NCBI GenBank assembly: GCA_002495055.1
Contig: DADR01000039.1
Coordinates: 47,693-111,692 of the forward strand
Source: Methanoregula sp. UBA247
GTDB taxonomy: Archaea > Halobacteriota > Methanomicrobia > Methanomicrobiales > Methanospirillaceae
Direction: 5' to 3'
Length of the DNA: 64,000 bases
The position numbers and the translations under genes are program-made. Below the pieces are notes generated by a model that was not told the origin of the DNA, did no database searches, and saw nothing but the letters and a program-made list of their open reading frames with translations. Of the stretch, positions 17,004 to 24,405 are shown piece by piece; the first letter of the stretch is position 1; the number at the start of each line of letters is the position of its first letter.

Positions 17004-18866
17004 ATGGTGCGATATTCTGTCACGATGGACGAAGCGTTAACGACTTCTATCGATAAATCGTGCGAAGGACGAAAAATCTCACGATCAGAATGGATCAATG
17101 AGGCGTGCACCACACACCTCAGCCTTTGTTCGGGTAACAGCACCATTGGTGCAACCACTCTGCCATCTGCCGGTCAGGTATTCGGCCATAATGATCACAA
17201 TATGCCCGATTACAATGAGATGTACCGTTCGTTTAAAATCGATGTCCCCGAGTACTTTAACTTCGGTTTTGATGTTATTGATGCGTGGGCACATAAGGAC
17301 AGGAATAAGCTTGCGATGATCTGGGTTAATCAGGAGGGCGAAGAAAAAAAATACACCTTCTGGGATCTGATGCGCCTTTCCAACCAGATTGTGAACATGA
17401 TGATCAAATTTGGTGTCAACAAAGGCGATCGTGTGCTTATCATGCTGCCCAGAGTTCCTGAATGGTGGACTTTTACTCTTGCTCTAATCAAACGAGGAGC
17501 AGTTTATTGTCCGGCTCCTACGATGCTCACACCAAAAGATCTGAAATACCGGATTAATATTGCCGATATTAAGATGGTCATCACCTGTGAAGAGCATGCG
17601 GATAAAATCGATGAGATTGCAAAAGACTGCCCGACACTCACGTGCAGGATGATGATAGATGGCAAAAGACCCGGATGGATAAGCTATCGGGTGGAGCTTG
17701 ATTACCCTGCACCTGTTTCAGCAAAACTTGTTAATCTTCCCGGTATGAAAAAGACCAGGAGCACCGATCCCCTGGTGATTTTCTTTACTTCCGGAACAAC
17801 CGGTGACCCCAAGATGGTGATGCATGACCAGAGCTACCCCCTCGGGCATATTGTAACCGCGAGATTCTGGCAGGATGTGCGAACGAACGATATCCATTTC
17901 ACGCTGTCGGATACAGGATGGGCAAAAAGTGCCTGGGGGAAGCTGTATGGGCAATGGATCGAAGGTGCAGCGATTTTCGTCTATGATATCCGGAGCAAAT
18001 TTAATCCGACTGAAATCCTTCCCCTTATTGAGAATTACGGAATCACGACATTCTGTTGTCCTCCGACCATCTATCGCATGCTCATTCTTGCAGACCTCGA
18101 TAAATTTGACTTCACCGAACTCCGGCATTGCGTGAGCGCTGGCGAACCGCTCAATCCTGAGGTAATCAAAGCATGGAAGGATGCGACCGGACTCACCATT
18201 TATGAAGGTTATGGACAGACGGAGAGCGTACTCTGCATCGGTACATTCCCCGGTATGACTCCAAAGTTTGGATCAATGGGAAAACCATCACCCGGATGGC
18301 ACATTGAGCTGCATAATGACCTTGGAAAACCTGTTGGTCTGCATGAGGAAGGACGAATTGCAATAAAGATTGATCCCCGTCCGGTCGGGCTCTTCCAGGA
18401 ATACCTGAACAATGAAGAAGAGAACAGGAAATCCTTCATTAACGGTTTCTATTACTCTGGTGACAAGGCGTATAGGGATGAGGAGGGTTATTTTTGGTTC
18501 ATCGGAAGGGACGATGATGTGATTAAAGCATCAGGCTACCGTATCGGTCCGTTTGAGGTGGAGAGCGCATTGATCGAGCATCCTGCAGTTCAGGAAGCAG
18601 CAGTGGTTGGATCACCGGATGATATCCGTGGGCTCATTGTTAAAGCTTTTGTGATTCTCAAGCCCGGTATAAGGCCATCCGAGGCGCTTGTCCGTGAGAT
18701 CCAAAATCATGTAAAAAATGTTACTGCGCCCTACAAATATCCACGTGCAATCGAGTTTGTGGATTCACTTCCCAAGACAATTTCAGGAAAGATCAAGCGG
18801 AATGAGCTTCGCGACCGGGAACTGAAAAGATCCCTGAATGGGAACAACGCCGTAAAGCAAAAATGA
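17004..18866 (+). CDS. AMP-forming acyl-CoA synthetase with an N-terminal ribbon-helix-helix segment
   Basis: A 620-aa frame. Residues about 67-620 are an acyl-CoA synthetase of the medium-chain/acetyl-CoA synthetase group: FFTSGTTGDPKMV (about 257, phosphate loop), YEGYGQTES (about 400), YYSGDKAYRDEEGYFWFIGR (about 488), KASGYRIGPFEVES, and the C-terminal KTISGKIKRNELR with the catalytic lysine. Residues 1-38 read as a ribbon-helix-helix DNA-binding motif: strand VRYSVTMDEAL, then helices ending in KISRSEWINEAC. There is no stop between them. Translation could instead begin at the ATG at 17202, giving a plain synthetase of normal length, but no strong ribosome binding site precedes it. The carboxylate substrate is unknown. 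Confidence 0.85.
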   Translation: MVRYSVTMDEALTTSIDKSCEGRKISRSEWINEACTTHLSLCSGNSTIGATTLPSAGQVFGHNDHNMPDYNEMYRSFKIDVPEYFNFGFDVIDAWAHKDRNKLAMIWVNQEGEEKKYTFWDLMRLSNQIVNMMIKFGVNKGDRVLIMLPRVPEWWTFTLALIKRGAVYCPAPTMLTPKDLKYRINIADIKMVITCEEHADKIDEIAKDCPTLTCRMMIDGKRPGWISYRVELDYPAPVSAKLVNLPGMKKTRSTDPLVIFFTSGTTGDPKMVMHDQSYPLGHIVTARFWQDVRTNDIHFTLSDTGWAKSAWGKLYGQWIEGAAIFVYDIRSKFNPTEILPLIENYGITTFCCPPTIYRMLILADLDKFDFTELRHCVSAGEPLNPEVIKAWKDATGLTIYEGYGQTESVLCIGTFPGMTPKFGSMGKPSPGWHIELHNDLGKPVGLHEEGRIAIKIDPRPVGLFQEYLNNEEENRKSFINGFYYSGDKAYRDEEGYFWFIGRDDDVIKASGYRIGPFEVESALIEHPAVQEAAVVGSPDDIRGLIVKAFVILKPGIRPSEALVREIQNHVKNVTAPYKYPRAIEFVDSLPKTISGKIKRNELRDRELKRSLNGNNAVKQK

Positions 18867-18907
18867 CCCCCTATCTTTATTTAATTTCATACGCAATGTA
18901 TACAAGC

Positions 18908-18948
18908 GCGAGGGTAGCCAAGCCAGGTCAACGGCGTCAGGTTCAGGG
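18908..18948 (+). pseudogene. tRNA-Leu 5' half, left remnant of a tRNA split by an integrated element
   Basis: Starting GCGAGGGTAGCC, the sequence has a 7-nt acceptor strand (GCGAGGG), a leucine-type D arm (GCCAAGCCAGGTCAACGGC), the 5' anticodon strand TCAGG and the loop TTCAGGG. After position 48 of the 18.9-kb block (18948) it no longer reads as tRNA: no variable arm, T-loop or CCCTCGC acceptor follows. The missing 3' half lies at 26737-26790. Joined at the common AGGTTCAGGG, the two give TCAGG/CCTGA and GCGAGGG/CCCTCGC, both perfectly paired, and an anticodon CAG. On its own this copy cannot be functional. Confidence 0.85.
18939..18948 (+). other. attL core
   Basis: AGGTTCAGGG at the end of the tRNA-Leu 5' half; identical to the core in the 3' half at 26737-26746 and to the anticodon-loop region of the intact tRNA-Leu inside the element (19033-19042). 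The exact crossover point within these 10 nt cannot be fixed from the sequence. Confidence 0.8.
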
Positions 18949-19001
18949 TTTCCCGCCTGATCATGGCATCTGGTCACGTCGTGCAAAGTGAGAAAAAGAG
19001 A

Positions 19002-19086
19002 GCGAGGATCGCCGAGCCAGGTCAAAGGCGATAGGTTCAGGGCCTATTCCCGTAGGGGTTCGCCGGTTCGAATCCGGCTCCTCGCA
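19002..19086 (+). tRNA. tRNA-Leu (anticodon CAG), intact, inside the integrated element
   Basis: An 85-nt class II tRNA: acceptor GCGAGGA paired with TCCTCGC, discriminator A at 19086, a D arm GCCGAGCCAGGTCAAAGGC, anticodon stem ATAGG/CCTAT around loop TTCAGGG (anticodon CAG), a long variable arm (TCCCGTAGGGGTTC) and a T arm GCCGG-TTCGAAT-CCGGC. All stems pair. No CCA is encoded. It has the same anticodon as the split host tRNA but differs from it in the acceptor, anticodon-stem and T-stem bases. It lies 53 nt inside the attL core, so it would travel with the element and may make up for the disrupted host gene. Confidence 0.95.
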
Positions 19087-19098
19087 TCCTGGGTTCGT

Positions 19099-19263
19099 TC
19101 ACCAGGTTACTGATTTTCCTTCGTGCTCATCAATCAATTTGTTGATGATTGTATCAAAACTATCATTTTTTCGGCCTAGATGGGCAAGCCGGTCCCTGGT
19201 TGTCATCTCGATCTTTACCGTCGTTTTTGTCATGGGTGATTCAAAGGTTTCATCAGTGTCCAT
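19099..19263 (-). CDS. Small antitoxin-like protein (VapB/RHH-like)
   Basis: A short protein (54 aa from the ATG at 19263; 44 aa from the ATG at 19233). The core TTVKIEMTTRDRLAHLGRKNDSFDTIINKLIDEHE closely follows the pattern of archaeal antitoxin-like proteins (V-K-I-x-x-x-T-R-D-R-L-x-x-L-G-R-K), which bind DNA and often a toxin nuclease. No toxin gene is evident beside it. It is divergent from the plus-strand gene at 19366, and the space between would be the shared control region, which favours the later start at 19233. It ends just after the tRNA-Leu gene. Confidence 0.6.
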   Translation of the reverse strand: MDTDETFESPMTKTTVKIEMTTRDRLAHLGRKNDSFDTIINKLIDEHEGKSVTW

Positions 19264-19365
19264 ATGTATGTAATTGTCATACTTGAGAATAAAGCTTATT
19301 ACCAATGCATAACAATTATCCTGTTACCAAACCAAGGGGATGAAAATCTGCCAAAAATAACAATC

Positions 19366-19677
19366 ATGGTCAACGACAATGACCTGAAATTGATTAAGAG
19401 AATCGCCAGACATGAGCACCGTTCAGTTCAAGGTACTACTCGGTCTCTGGTGAACATGTCGCTGCAGATGGTAAGAACTGAAGAAAGAACCGGATTATTT
19501 TATGGTCCGGCTCCAGAATGGGCACGACCCCCAAAAATTGCGCCGGTGTTGAAACCAGTTTCACGGTATGCCGGGTGGACCAAAATCGAGAGAGATATCT
19601 ATATTCTTACCGGGATAATTCCCGCAGCAGCCAGAAATTCCGGAAACTTCTATCCAAAGGTACTTGCAGAATCATAA
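19366..19677 (+). CDS. Ribbon-helix-helix-like DNA-binding protein
   Basis: A protein of about 103 aa, in the element. The segment PKITIMVNDNDLKLIKRIARHEHRSVQGTTRSLVNMSL looks like a ribbon-helix-helix domain: one strand, then two helices. Its strand begins before the ATG at 19366, so a non-ATG start (CTG at 19348, after a GGGGAT sequence) is possible. The rest (YGPAPEWARPPKIAPVL and onward) is not recognised. It is likely a regulator of element genes, transcribed divergently from the small antitoxin-like gene. Confidence 0.5.
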   Translation: MVNDNDLKLIKRIARHEHRSVQGTTRSLVNMSLQMVRTEERTGLFYGPAPEWARPPKIAPVLKPVSRYAGWTKIERDIYILTGIIPAAARNSGNFYPKVLAES

Positions 19678-19780
19678 CCAAGGGCAATGATGGCTTACCG
19701 GCCTGAGCTCATAGGGCAATCCTGGTATTTCACAAATAAAAAGTCGCCTCTCCAGTCTGTCAAGGAAAAGAGGGTATATA

Positions 19781-19818
19781 CCCGGCCGGGGCAAACAGCG
19801 GCCGGGGAATTGTTTTTT
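19781..19818. terminator. GC-rich hairpin with T-run between convergent element genes
   Basis: CCCGGCCG at 19781-19788 and CGGCCGGG at 19799-19806 are perfect 8-bp inverted arms with a 10-nt loop, followed on the plus strand by a short spacer and six Ts (19813-19818). It lies between the end of the plus-strand regulator gene and the end of the minus-strand membrane protein gene, so it may end transcripts from both sides. Confidence 0.6.
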
Positions 19819-20737
19819 ATAGACGGAAAATCCCGCGGAATGTCGCAAGGATATTGATCAGTATCTGCCATAGTCCGAGGATGAAATGGAACAGTTTTAT
19901 CTGGTTATTGATGAACCTGCCAAAAAACTGGAAGATATTCCGTGATGTGCATGCTGCCACTGCCATGTTGATCGAGAGATAGATGGATACTATCATGAGC
20001 AGGTTATCAACGAACAGAAATTTTATCCAGGCGAACATTCCCAAGATGAGATCTTTCACAAAGACTGCAAGCGAGACCGCAAGGTTGATCCATTCCCACG
20101 CGGTCTCAGTTAAGGATTTTGAAATAACCGTCTGTATTCCGGTCCTACCAGCCGTTTTAATCTCAATCCATACCGGTTTGTTCGAAGTGAACGTTATCGA
20201 TTCAATCGGCTGGATATCAGCAACGGGCTCATAGGCGATAAATCCGGCGTGGATGCCAATGCCCCCAGATCCGAGGGCAAGATCATAAATACAATACCCT
20301 TTTGAGGATACGGTCCCGTTATCCTCTCGTTCCTGGGCGTACCCAACAATCTCCCATTTCGGTATTAAACCGGTATCAATAAACTCCCTATAAGCGGTGG
20401 AGATTCCGATATTGATCGTGGTTACACCCTCCCCAAATCCGAAGAAGTCAATATCCCCAGGGAGATAACTGATGAATCCTGATAGGGAATTACCGGCGCC
20501 ATAGGTAATTGTATAATTCAGTTCTGTTCCTTTTGGAGCTTTGAACTGGATGTTCGATATCGCACGGGTAGAATTTACTGAATAGGTGAAATTGTAAAGA
20601 CCGTCCGCTTCAAACTCTTTTACGGAATCATCAAAGTATCCGGTTGTGATAATCGAACTTGCACTCACGGGTAATGCAATTACCCCCATAACCAGCACCA
20701 GAAGAAAAGCCAGCAGAACGAATCTAGGAGGTTTCAT
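19817..20737 (-). CDS. Exported protein with C-terminal membrane segments; candidate virion spike/envelope protein
   Basis: A 306-aa protein in the element. An N-terminal signal peptide (about residues 5-27, FVLLAFLLVLVMGVIALPVSAS) is followed by a beta-rich ectodomain to about residue 205, then several hydrophobic segments: about 213-245 (WEWINLAVSLAVFVKDLILG and the next stretch) and 250-305 (LLMIVSIYLSINMAVAAC, FHFILGLWQILINILATF). I do not recognise a family. The layout (export signal, ectodomain, membrane anchor) is that expected of a spike or envelope protein of a membrane virus. A GTG three codons upstream (20746) overlaps the stop of the next small gene; either start keeps the signal peptide. 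Confidence 0.65.
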   Translation of the reverse strand: MKPPRFVLLAFLLVLVMGVIALPVSASSIITTGYFDDSVKEFEADGLYNFTYSVNSTRAISNIQFKAPKGTELNYTITYGAGNSLSGFISYLPGDIDFFGFGEGVTTINIGISTAYREFIDTGLIPKWEIVGYAQEREDNGTVSSKGYCIYDLALGSGGIGIHAGFIAYEPVADIQPIESITFTSNKPVWIEIKTAGRTGIQTVISKSLTETAWEWINLAVSLAVFVKDLILGMFAWIKFLFVDNLLMIVSIYLSINMAVAACTSRNIFQFFGRFINNQIKLFHFILGLWQILINILATFRGIFRL

Positions 20738-20742
20738 TGATA

Positions 20743-20922
20743 TCACGGGTCCTTATGGATCATTTCCATGATCCCGAGGGCAGCCCCGATGATCAAAGCT
20801 TCCACAATTAGCATGATATTTATGAATAGGGAGTCTGCATTCACGTTGAATACCTTCACACTGGCCACCAGGATCAACGGTACCAGAATAATTAGAACAA
20901 GAGTATGAAGTTTCATATACAT
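20743..20922 (-). CDS. Small protein with two membrane helices
   Basis: A 59-aa protein almost wholly made of two membrane helices (about residues 5-24, TLVLIILVPLILVASVKVF, and 33-54, INIMLIVEALIIGAALGIME) joined by a short polar loop, with a short charged tail. No family is recognised. It lies directly between the coat-like gene upstream and the spike-like gene downstream, nearly touching the latter, so the three are surely one operon. It may be a minor envelope protein (inference). Confidence 0.6.
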   Translation of the reverse strand: MYMKLHTLVLIILVPLILVASVKVFNVNADSLFINIMLIVEALIIGAALGIMEMIHKDP

Positions 20923-20960
20923 CACGGAATAAGGGAAAATTCTCCAAAAAGGAGAATTGT

Positions 20961-21305
20961 TCAGATATGCAGCATATCGAGGATCTGGTTCAGGAACTTG
21001 ATGATGAACCCCACGATTGCCAGGGTGATGACTGCCGGGACAATTGCCACGATCAACTCAACGATCGAGGGTATGAGCTCAATCACGGAGGTGATGATAG
21101 GTCCGATGGTTCCGTTCAGATCAATCTCTGCACTGGCAGGAACTGCGAGAGCTGCGAGCATCATGACGAATGCACAGGCAAAGGTCATTCCCATAATCCG
21201 TGCGGACCTTGCCCGCTGCGTTCCTGATACAACTTGTGCGTTCGCGGTTTCCTGCCTGACCTTCATGCTTGCACGAAGGTTTCCGAGTCCTGTTTTCAGT
21301 GACAT
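20961..21305 (-). CDS. Small secreted/membrane protein; candidate major coat or matrix protein
   Basis: A 114-aa protein. The N-terminal 35 residues are basic and polar (GLGNLRASMKVRQETANAQ and on), then a hydrophobic stretch ends in AVPASA at about residue 58, a likely signal-peptidase site after a long n-region. The remaining 56 residues are short and very hydrophobic (PIITSVIELIPSIVELIVAI and PAVITLAIVGFIIKFL), ending in a short tail. A long leader cleaved to leave a tiny hydrophobic product is the pattern of coat proteins in some filamentous and membrane viruses. No family is recognised. It is preceded by AAGG four to eight nt before the ATG. Confidence 0.65.
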   Translation of the reverse strand: MSLKTGLGNLRASMKVRQETANAQVVSGTQRARSARIMGMTFACAFVMMLAALAVPASAEIDLNGTIGPIITSVIELIPSIVELIVAIVPAVITLAIVGFIIKFLNQILDMLHI

Positions 21306-21544
21306 AAAAGAACCTTATTTCAGGTTCTACTTAAGATTTGCGGCTTAATATGAAGTCTTTTCCTTAATTGCGGTTTAATTTGAGGGGCTTATCTGTTGTG
21401 GGGGTTAGATCCTGGACAAGCTTTGAAACAGAGGATCTGGCACAAGTCCGGAGAATTCGCCCGGGTTGTTGAACCGCGTTTTTGGTCACTGGCTGGCATG
21501 CTCGGTGGATCGCGGTTCCCTGTAATATGTATTGCATATGCTGG

Positions 21545-21931
21545 TCACGCTGCGGGCGGTTGGTCAGCCTTGTCAGAGCGCAGGTTCAGAGCCTCTTTTC
21601 GCTGCGCTCTTAACATCCTGCGGCTAGTCCCCGCTTCTTTCTTGTATTGATACTTGAGCATGCCACAGGACCTGCAGCACCACTCATAATCTGAATCATC
21701 ATCCAGGTATTTGTTAGAGATATTATATAGGTGCAATTTGCGTTCAGAATGGCAATGAGGGCAAACATCCGGTGATGGCTTCCGGTACCTGATTACATCA
21801 AGCCTGTTCCTCCGCTTCAATGAGGACCATCCGATCTCACCGTATGCAAAAACGGAATAAGCAATTCCTTTTGTACATCCCGCATCTAGGAGATCCTGAT
21901 ACTCTCGTTTCCCTCGGTACATGCAGTGCAT
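21545..21931 (-). CDS. Zinc-ribbon protein
   Basis: A 128-aa protein of the element. Two cysteine pairs are visible: CPHCH at about 57-61 and CCRSCG at about 84-89, separated by LHLYNISNKYLDDDSDYEW. The spacing is that of HNH-type phage proteins, but the histidines of the HNH active site are absent (LHLYNIS instead of I-H-H-I-D), so it is more likely a structural or DNA-binding zinc protein. The basic C-terminus would suit nucleic acid binding. Its start overlaps the stop of the upstream small gene (TAATG). Confidence 0.6.
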   Translation of the reverse strand: MHCMYRGKREYQDLLDAGCTKGIAYSVFAYGEIGWSSLKRRNRLDVIRYRKPSPDVCPHCHSERKLHLYNISNKYLDDDSDYEWCCRSCGMLKYQYKKEAGTSRRMLRAQRKEALNLRSDKADQPPAA

Positions 21932-22128
21932 TAAATGATCACCGGGTGATCACATTCGATAATATAAGCTGAAGATCCTTGTGAGGAATTAACCAGAATA
22001 TTCTCCATGACAACCTTAGCCATTTTACGGGTCCTGCAACGGGCCTCGAGGACGACCTGCTTAAGTGATTTCGACCGACGATATACCTCAAAAGGTAATT
22101 GATTAATTTCAGAGTTTTCTTTTTCCAT
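21931..22128 (-). CDS. Small protein of unknown function
   Basis: A 65-aa protein. It has a basic central part (YRRSKSLKQVVLEARCRTRK) and a short hydrophobic end. No family is recognised. Reasons to believe it: its TAA stop overlaps the ATG of the zinc protein (TAATG), and an AT-rich TATA-like sequence (GATATAAAATG on the minus strand, 22157-22167) lies about 30 nt before its start. Confidence 0.5.
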   Translation of the reverse strand: MEKENSEINQLPFEVYRRSKSLKQVVLEARCRTRKMAKVVMENILVNSSQGSSAYIIECDHPVII

Positions 22129-22257
22129 ACTTACTCACCAGATCACAGATGTGTGCATTTTATATCTTCTTAATAAATTATCCAAAAGTAGAATATAAAA
22201 TGTAAAGTGATACAAAAATACAACATTGGTTAATTACAGAGCCAGAACCGGTGAACC
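22129..22257. promoter_or_regulatory. Divergent control region of the element
   Basis: A 129-nt AT-rich spacer between two divergent genes. On the minus strand GATATAAAATG (about 22157-22167) is a good TATA-box candidate for the 21931-22128 operon. On the plus strand GAATATAAAATG (22191-22202) is a candidate for the winged-helix gene at 22258, leaving a leader of about 30 nt with a GGTGA ribosome binding site. This is the likely main switch of the element (inference). Confidence 0.5.
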
Positions 22258-22611
22258 ATGAAACTTAATCAGAGAATCTTAAGAATCATTGAAACAAGGA
22301 TAGAACCGATGGACCTCGGGACCACTTTCAAAACGGATACTATTTTTCGGGCAGTCTTAGCTAAGTATCCCAAATGGCGCATTACTCCGCAACGGATCGG
22401 TTACCTAATCAACCAACGTGAGGACGTCAGGTGTATAGGGCATACCACCTGGGAGAAAATACAACATGATCCGGTGAGGGCAGCCGAGGTCTCCGAGATT
22501 AGATCCATTCAAAGGTCAGGACCTTCTCAACTGCAGGGGCTGCAGCATATTCCTCCTCAGAATAATACTGACGCCATTTATAACGAGCCTGGTCCTCTTT
22601 GCCAAGTTTGA
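22258..22611 (+). CDS. Winged-helix-like regulator
   Basis: A 117-aa protein. Residues about 20-70 (TTFKTDTIFRAVLAKYPKWR and ITPQRIGYLINQREDVRCIG) have the helix-turn-helix plus wing pattern of small archaeal and viral transcription factors. The C-terminal third is polar and looks disordered. The start is preceded by GGTGAACC. Its last 113 nt overlap, on the opposite strand, the end of the rep gene, so either the tail is a neutral extension or the two genes really overlap. The exact role is unknown; it is probably an element regulator. Confidence 0.55.
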   Translation: MKLNQRILRIIETRIEPMDLGTTFKTDTIFRAVLAKYPKWRITPQRIGYLINQREDVRCIGHTTWEKIQHDPVRAAEVSEIRSIQRSGPSQLQGLQHIPPQNNTDAIYNEPGPLCQV

Positions 22612-24178
22612 TCCATGCTGACAAAGGCAACCAAACCTGAGCCATTTGTATCCGCTCGCGTTCTTTCCGCTGCAGCCTCAGTAGTCGCTCGCGGTCCTGT
22701 CGCTCTTCTTCAGACAACCAAGGGGGAATAGGATCCTGAATCCTGACTGGCGATCGAGGATCTACTGCAGGAGACCTGCGCCGATATACCTGGATAATTT
22801 TTGTTATCCGGTATGGTTTGGAGCTGATCCCTTCTTCCGTAAATTCCCAACTGGCAATCTGGGTCTTGTTGTCCTTGACCTTGACGTATTCCACCGAAGC
22901 GAGTTTAGCGATCACAAGTTCCGCTTTGTTCCGGGGTGTCCCTTCTTCCAGGCAATCCTCGCAAGGGGGAAACTCCGGGATCTTGATTTCACCTTCTAGG
23001 CTCATCTTTGACGGATTGAGATCTCCACCGTACCGAATGGAATGAAGACCAGGATTATCTGGAGCATGGGAGAGGAGGTATTTCGCCAGGCCTGCAGCAT
23101 TGAACACGGTCCCATAATTGACATAGATCCAGCCGGTCCTTTTATGGAACTCTTCAGAGTTCATAAGAAGACCCCATCCCGCTGCGTGGGAATGTGGAGA
23201 GAATCGAGTATTGTATCGCCAGTCTCGTTGATCCAGGATTTCCCTGTACCGATTCATATCCTGACGACGGTCTGCCTTGTCTGATTCTTTATTTTTCTTC
23301 AGTCGGATATCGTGGGTTATTTCAGCATATGCCGTCAGACCAGCGAGCCGTATTACCTGGTCAGCAGCTCTTCTGTATTTTTTCATGAATACTTTGTAAA
23401 ACTCGTTCCGGTACCTCCATGGATTCTCTTTGATATCGATCCCCTTTTTCTCCAGGGCATTCTCGGAATGGAGGATCAGTCGTGCGATGGTCTTAAAGTC
23501 CGGGCTAAATACAACATGCCTGGGAAGCCATCGATCGCCATCGTCAAGTATCTTGCGTATCTCCTGGACCTGCAGCGGGTCCTCGTTTCCCGGTTCTGAT
23601 GCAGAATGCTCCAGGGCTTTGCATAATCGTTCTTTCAGTGGATTCGGTATAATCTCTCTGATGTATCCATTTAGAACACTGGAGAACCGCTGGCCGCCTT
23701 TCTTTGCCCATTCTGGCCAGCACTCCGGCCATGCCCGCCGTTTACAGGCATTGGGGATCCCTTTTATTCTGTGTTCATACGGTTTTCTCTTGCAAGCTGC
23801 AACGTTTCCGTTTTCGTCCGGTCGGATTGTTCCGCAGTACGTGACATTTGATCCATCCGGTTTTTGATGAAACTTTAGCTTGCCCGTACCTACTTCCTGA
23901 AGCGGATATTTTTTAGCTACAGAATTTACGATCTCCTTAAATTGAAGAGATCTATCAGACGTAAACGTGGCAATTGAACCAGTATCAGGATACCTAGTAG
24001 TATTGAGGACCTGCGATCGCTCCATAGGAAACGCTGGTAGGATGCCCCTTGCGTCATCCCGCCCGAGGGCGTGGACGCTTGTGATATGCTCCATACACAG
24101 GGGGACGAGCCCCTGTGATGGAGATGGGATGGCATCATTGAACGACCATGGTTCCGGGGGGATCTCCTGGTAGCTCAT
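22499..24178 (-). CDS. HUH-type rolling-circle replication initiator (Rep)
   Basis: A 559-aa protein. The central part matches Rep proteins of haloarchaeal plasmids and pleolipoviruses as I know them: a CWPEWAKKGGQR segment (about 153-164), PRHVVFSP (about 219-226), the HUH-like motif FSPHSHAAGWG (about 326-336), TGWIYVNYG (about 348-356) and AKYLLSHAP (about 365-373), whose tyrosine is the candidate nicking residue. The HUH middle residue is serine rather than the usual hydrophobic one. Such proteins nick one strand at the origin and stay joined to the 5' end. The ATG at 24178 follows a GGAGG; an ATG-free extension upstream is unlikely. The C-terminal 150 residues are basic and not recognised. 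Confidence 0.75.
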   Translation of the reverse strand: MSYQEIPPEPWSFNDAIPSPSQGLVPLCMEHITSVHALGRDDARGILPAFPMERSQVLNTTRYPDTGSIATFTSDRSLQFKEIVNSVAKKYPLQEVGTGKLKFHQKPDGSNVTYCGTIRPDENGNVAACKRKPYEHRIKGIPNACKRRAWPECWPEWAKKGGQRFSSVLNGYIREIIPNPLKERLCKALEHSASEPGNEDPLQVQEIRKILDDGDRWLPRHVVFSPDFKTIARLILHSENALEKKGIDIKENPWRYRNEFYKVFMKKYRRAADQVIRLAGLTAYAEITHDIRLKKNKESDKADRRQDMNRYREILDQRDWRYNTRFSPHSHAAGWGLLMNSEEFHKRTGWIYVNYGTVFNAAGLAKYLLSHAPDNPGLHSIRYGGDLNPSKMSLEGEIKIPEFPPCEDCLEEGTPRNKAELVIAKLASVEYVKVKDNKTQIASWEFTEEGISSKPYRITKIIQVYRRRSPAVDPRSPVRIQDPIPPWLSEEERQDRERLLRLQRKERERIQMAQVWLPLSAWIKLGKEDQARYKWRQYYSEEEYAAAPAVEKVLTFEWI

Positions 24179-24377
24179 GGCAGCCTGGAGGCCTCCGGAC
24201 GAATGCAAAGACCGTGGAGGAGGGACCACCAACATCGTACACGGGTGGCCATGCAGTCACGGTGATCCCAGGTCTGAAAAACACACGAATGCGGACCCGA
24301 TCGCACTCGGGGTAATTCATCGCGGGAACTATCGCAAAGATTAATATGATTGTGAGTAATAGTACGAGTGGCAGCAA
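24135..24377 (-). CDS. Small protein with an N-terminal membrane helix (uncertain)
   Basis: An 80-aa frame from a TTG at 24377, directly after an in-frame TAA. The first 20 residues are very hydrophobic (LPLVLLLTIILIFAIVPAM) and would make a signal or anchor; the rest is polar (YPECDRVRIRVFF and on). An AGGA lies 4-7 nt before the TTG. It overlaps the start of rep by 44 nt. Nothing is recognised. The strong hydrophobic start makes it believable, but the TTG start and overlap leave doubt. Confidence 0.4.
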   Translation of the reverse strand: MLPLVLLLTIILIFAIVPAMNYPECDRVRIRVFFRPGITVTAWPPVYDVGGPSSTVFAFVRRPPGCHELPGDPPGTMVVQ

Positions 24378-24405
24378 TTATCCTATTTTTCATGGCAGCC
24401 ACCAC

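Noticed and set aside
18949..18990. A short intron in the left tRNA-Leu (CCTGA recurs 7 nt after the core)
   Set aside because: A CCTGA does follow at 18956-18960 and could pair with TCAGG, but no variable arm, T loop or acceptor strand follows, so the copy stays incomplete.
21396..21650. An 84-aa plus-strand frame over the end of the zinc protein gene
   Set aside because: It overlaps the C-terminus of a well-patterned gene, has no recognisable domain or binding site and an unusual composition.
24175..24405. A 76-aa protein in another frame over the start of rep
   Set aside because: It has a Cys/Trp-rich, unpatterned sequence and competes with a frame that has a clear membrane helix; no ribosome binding site.
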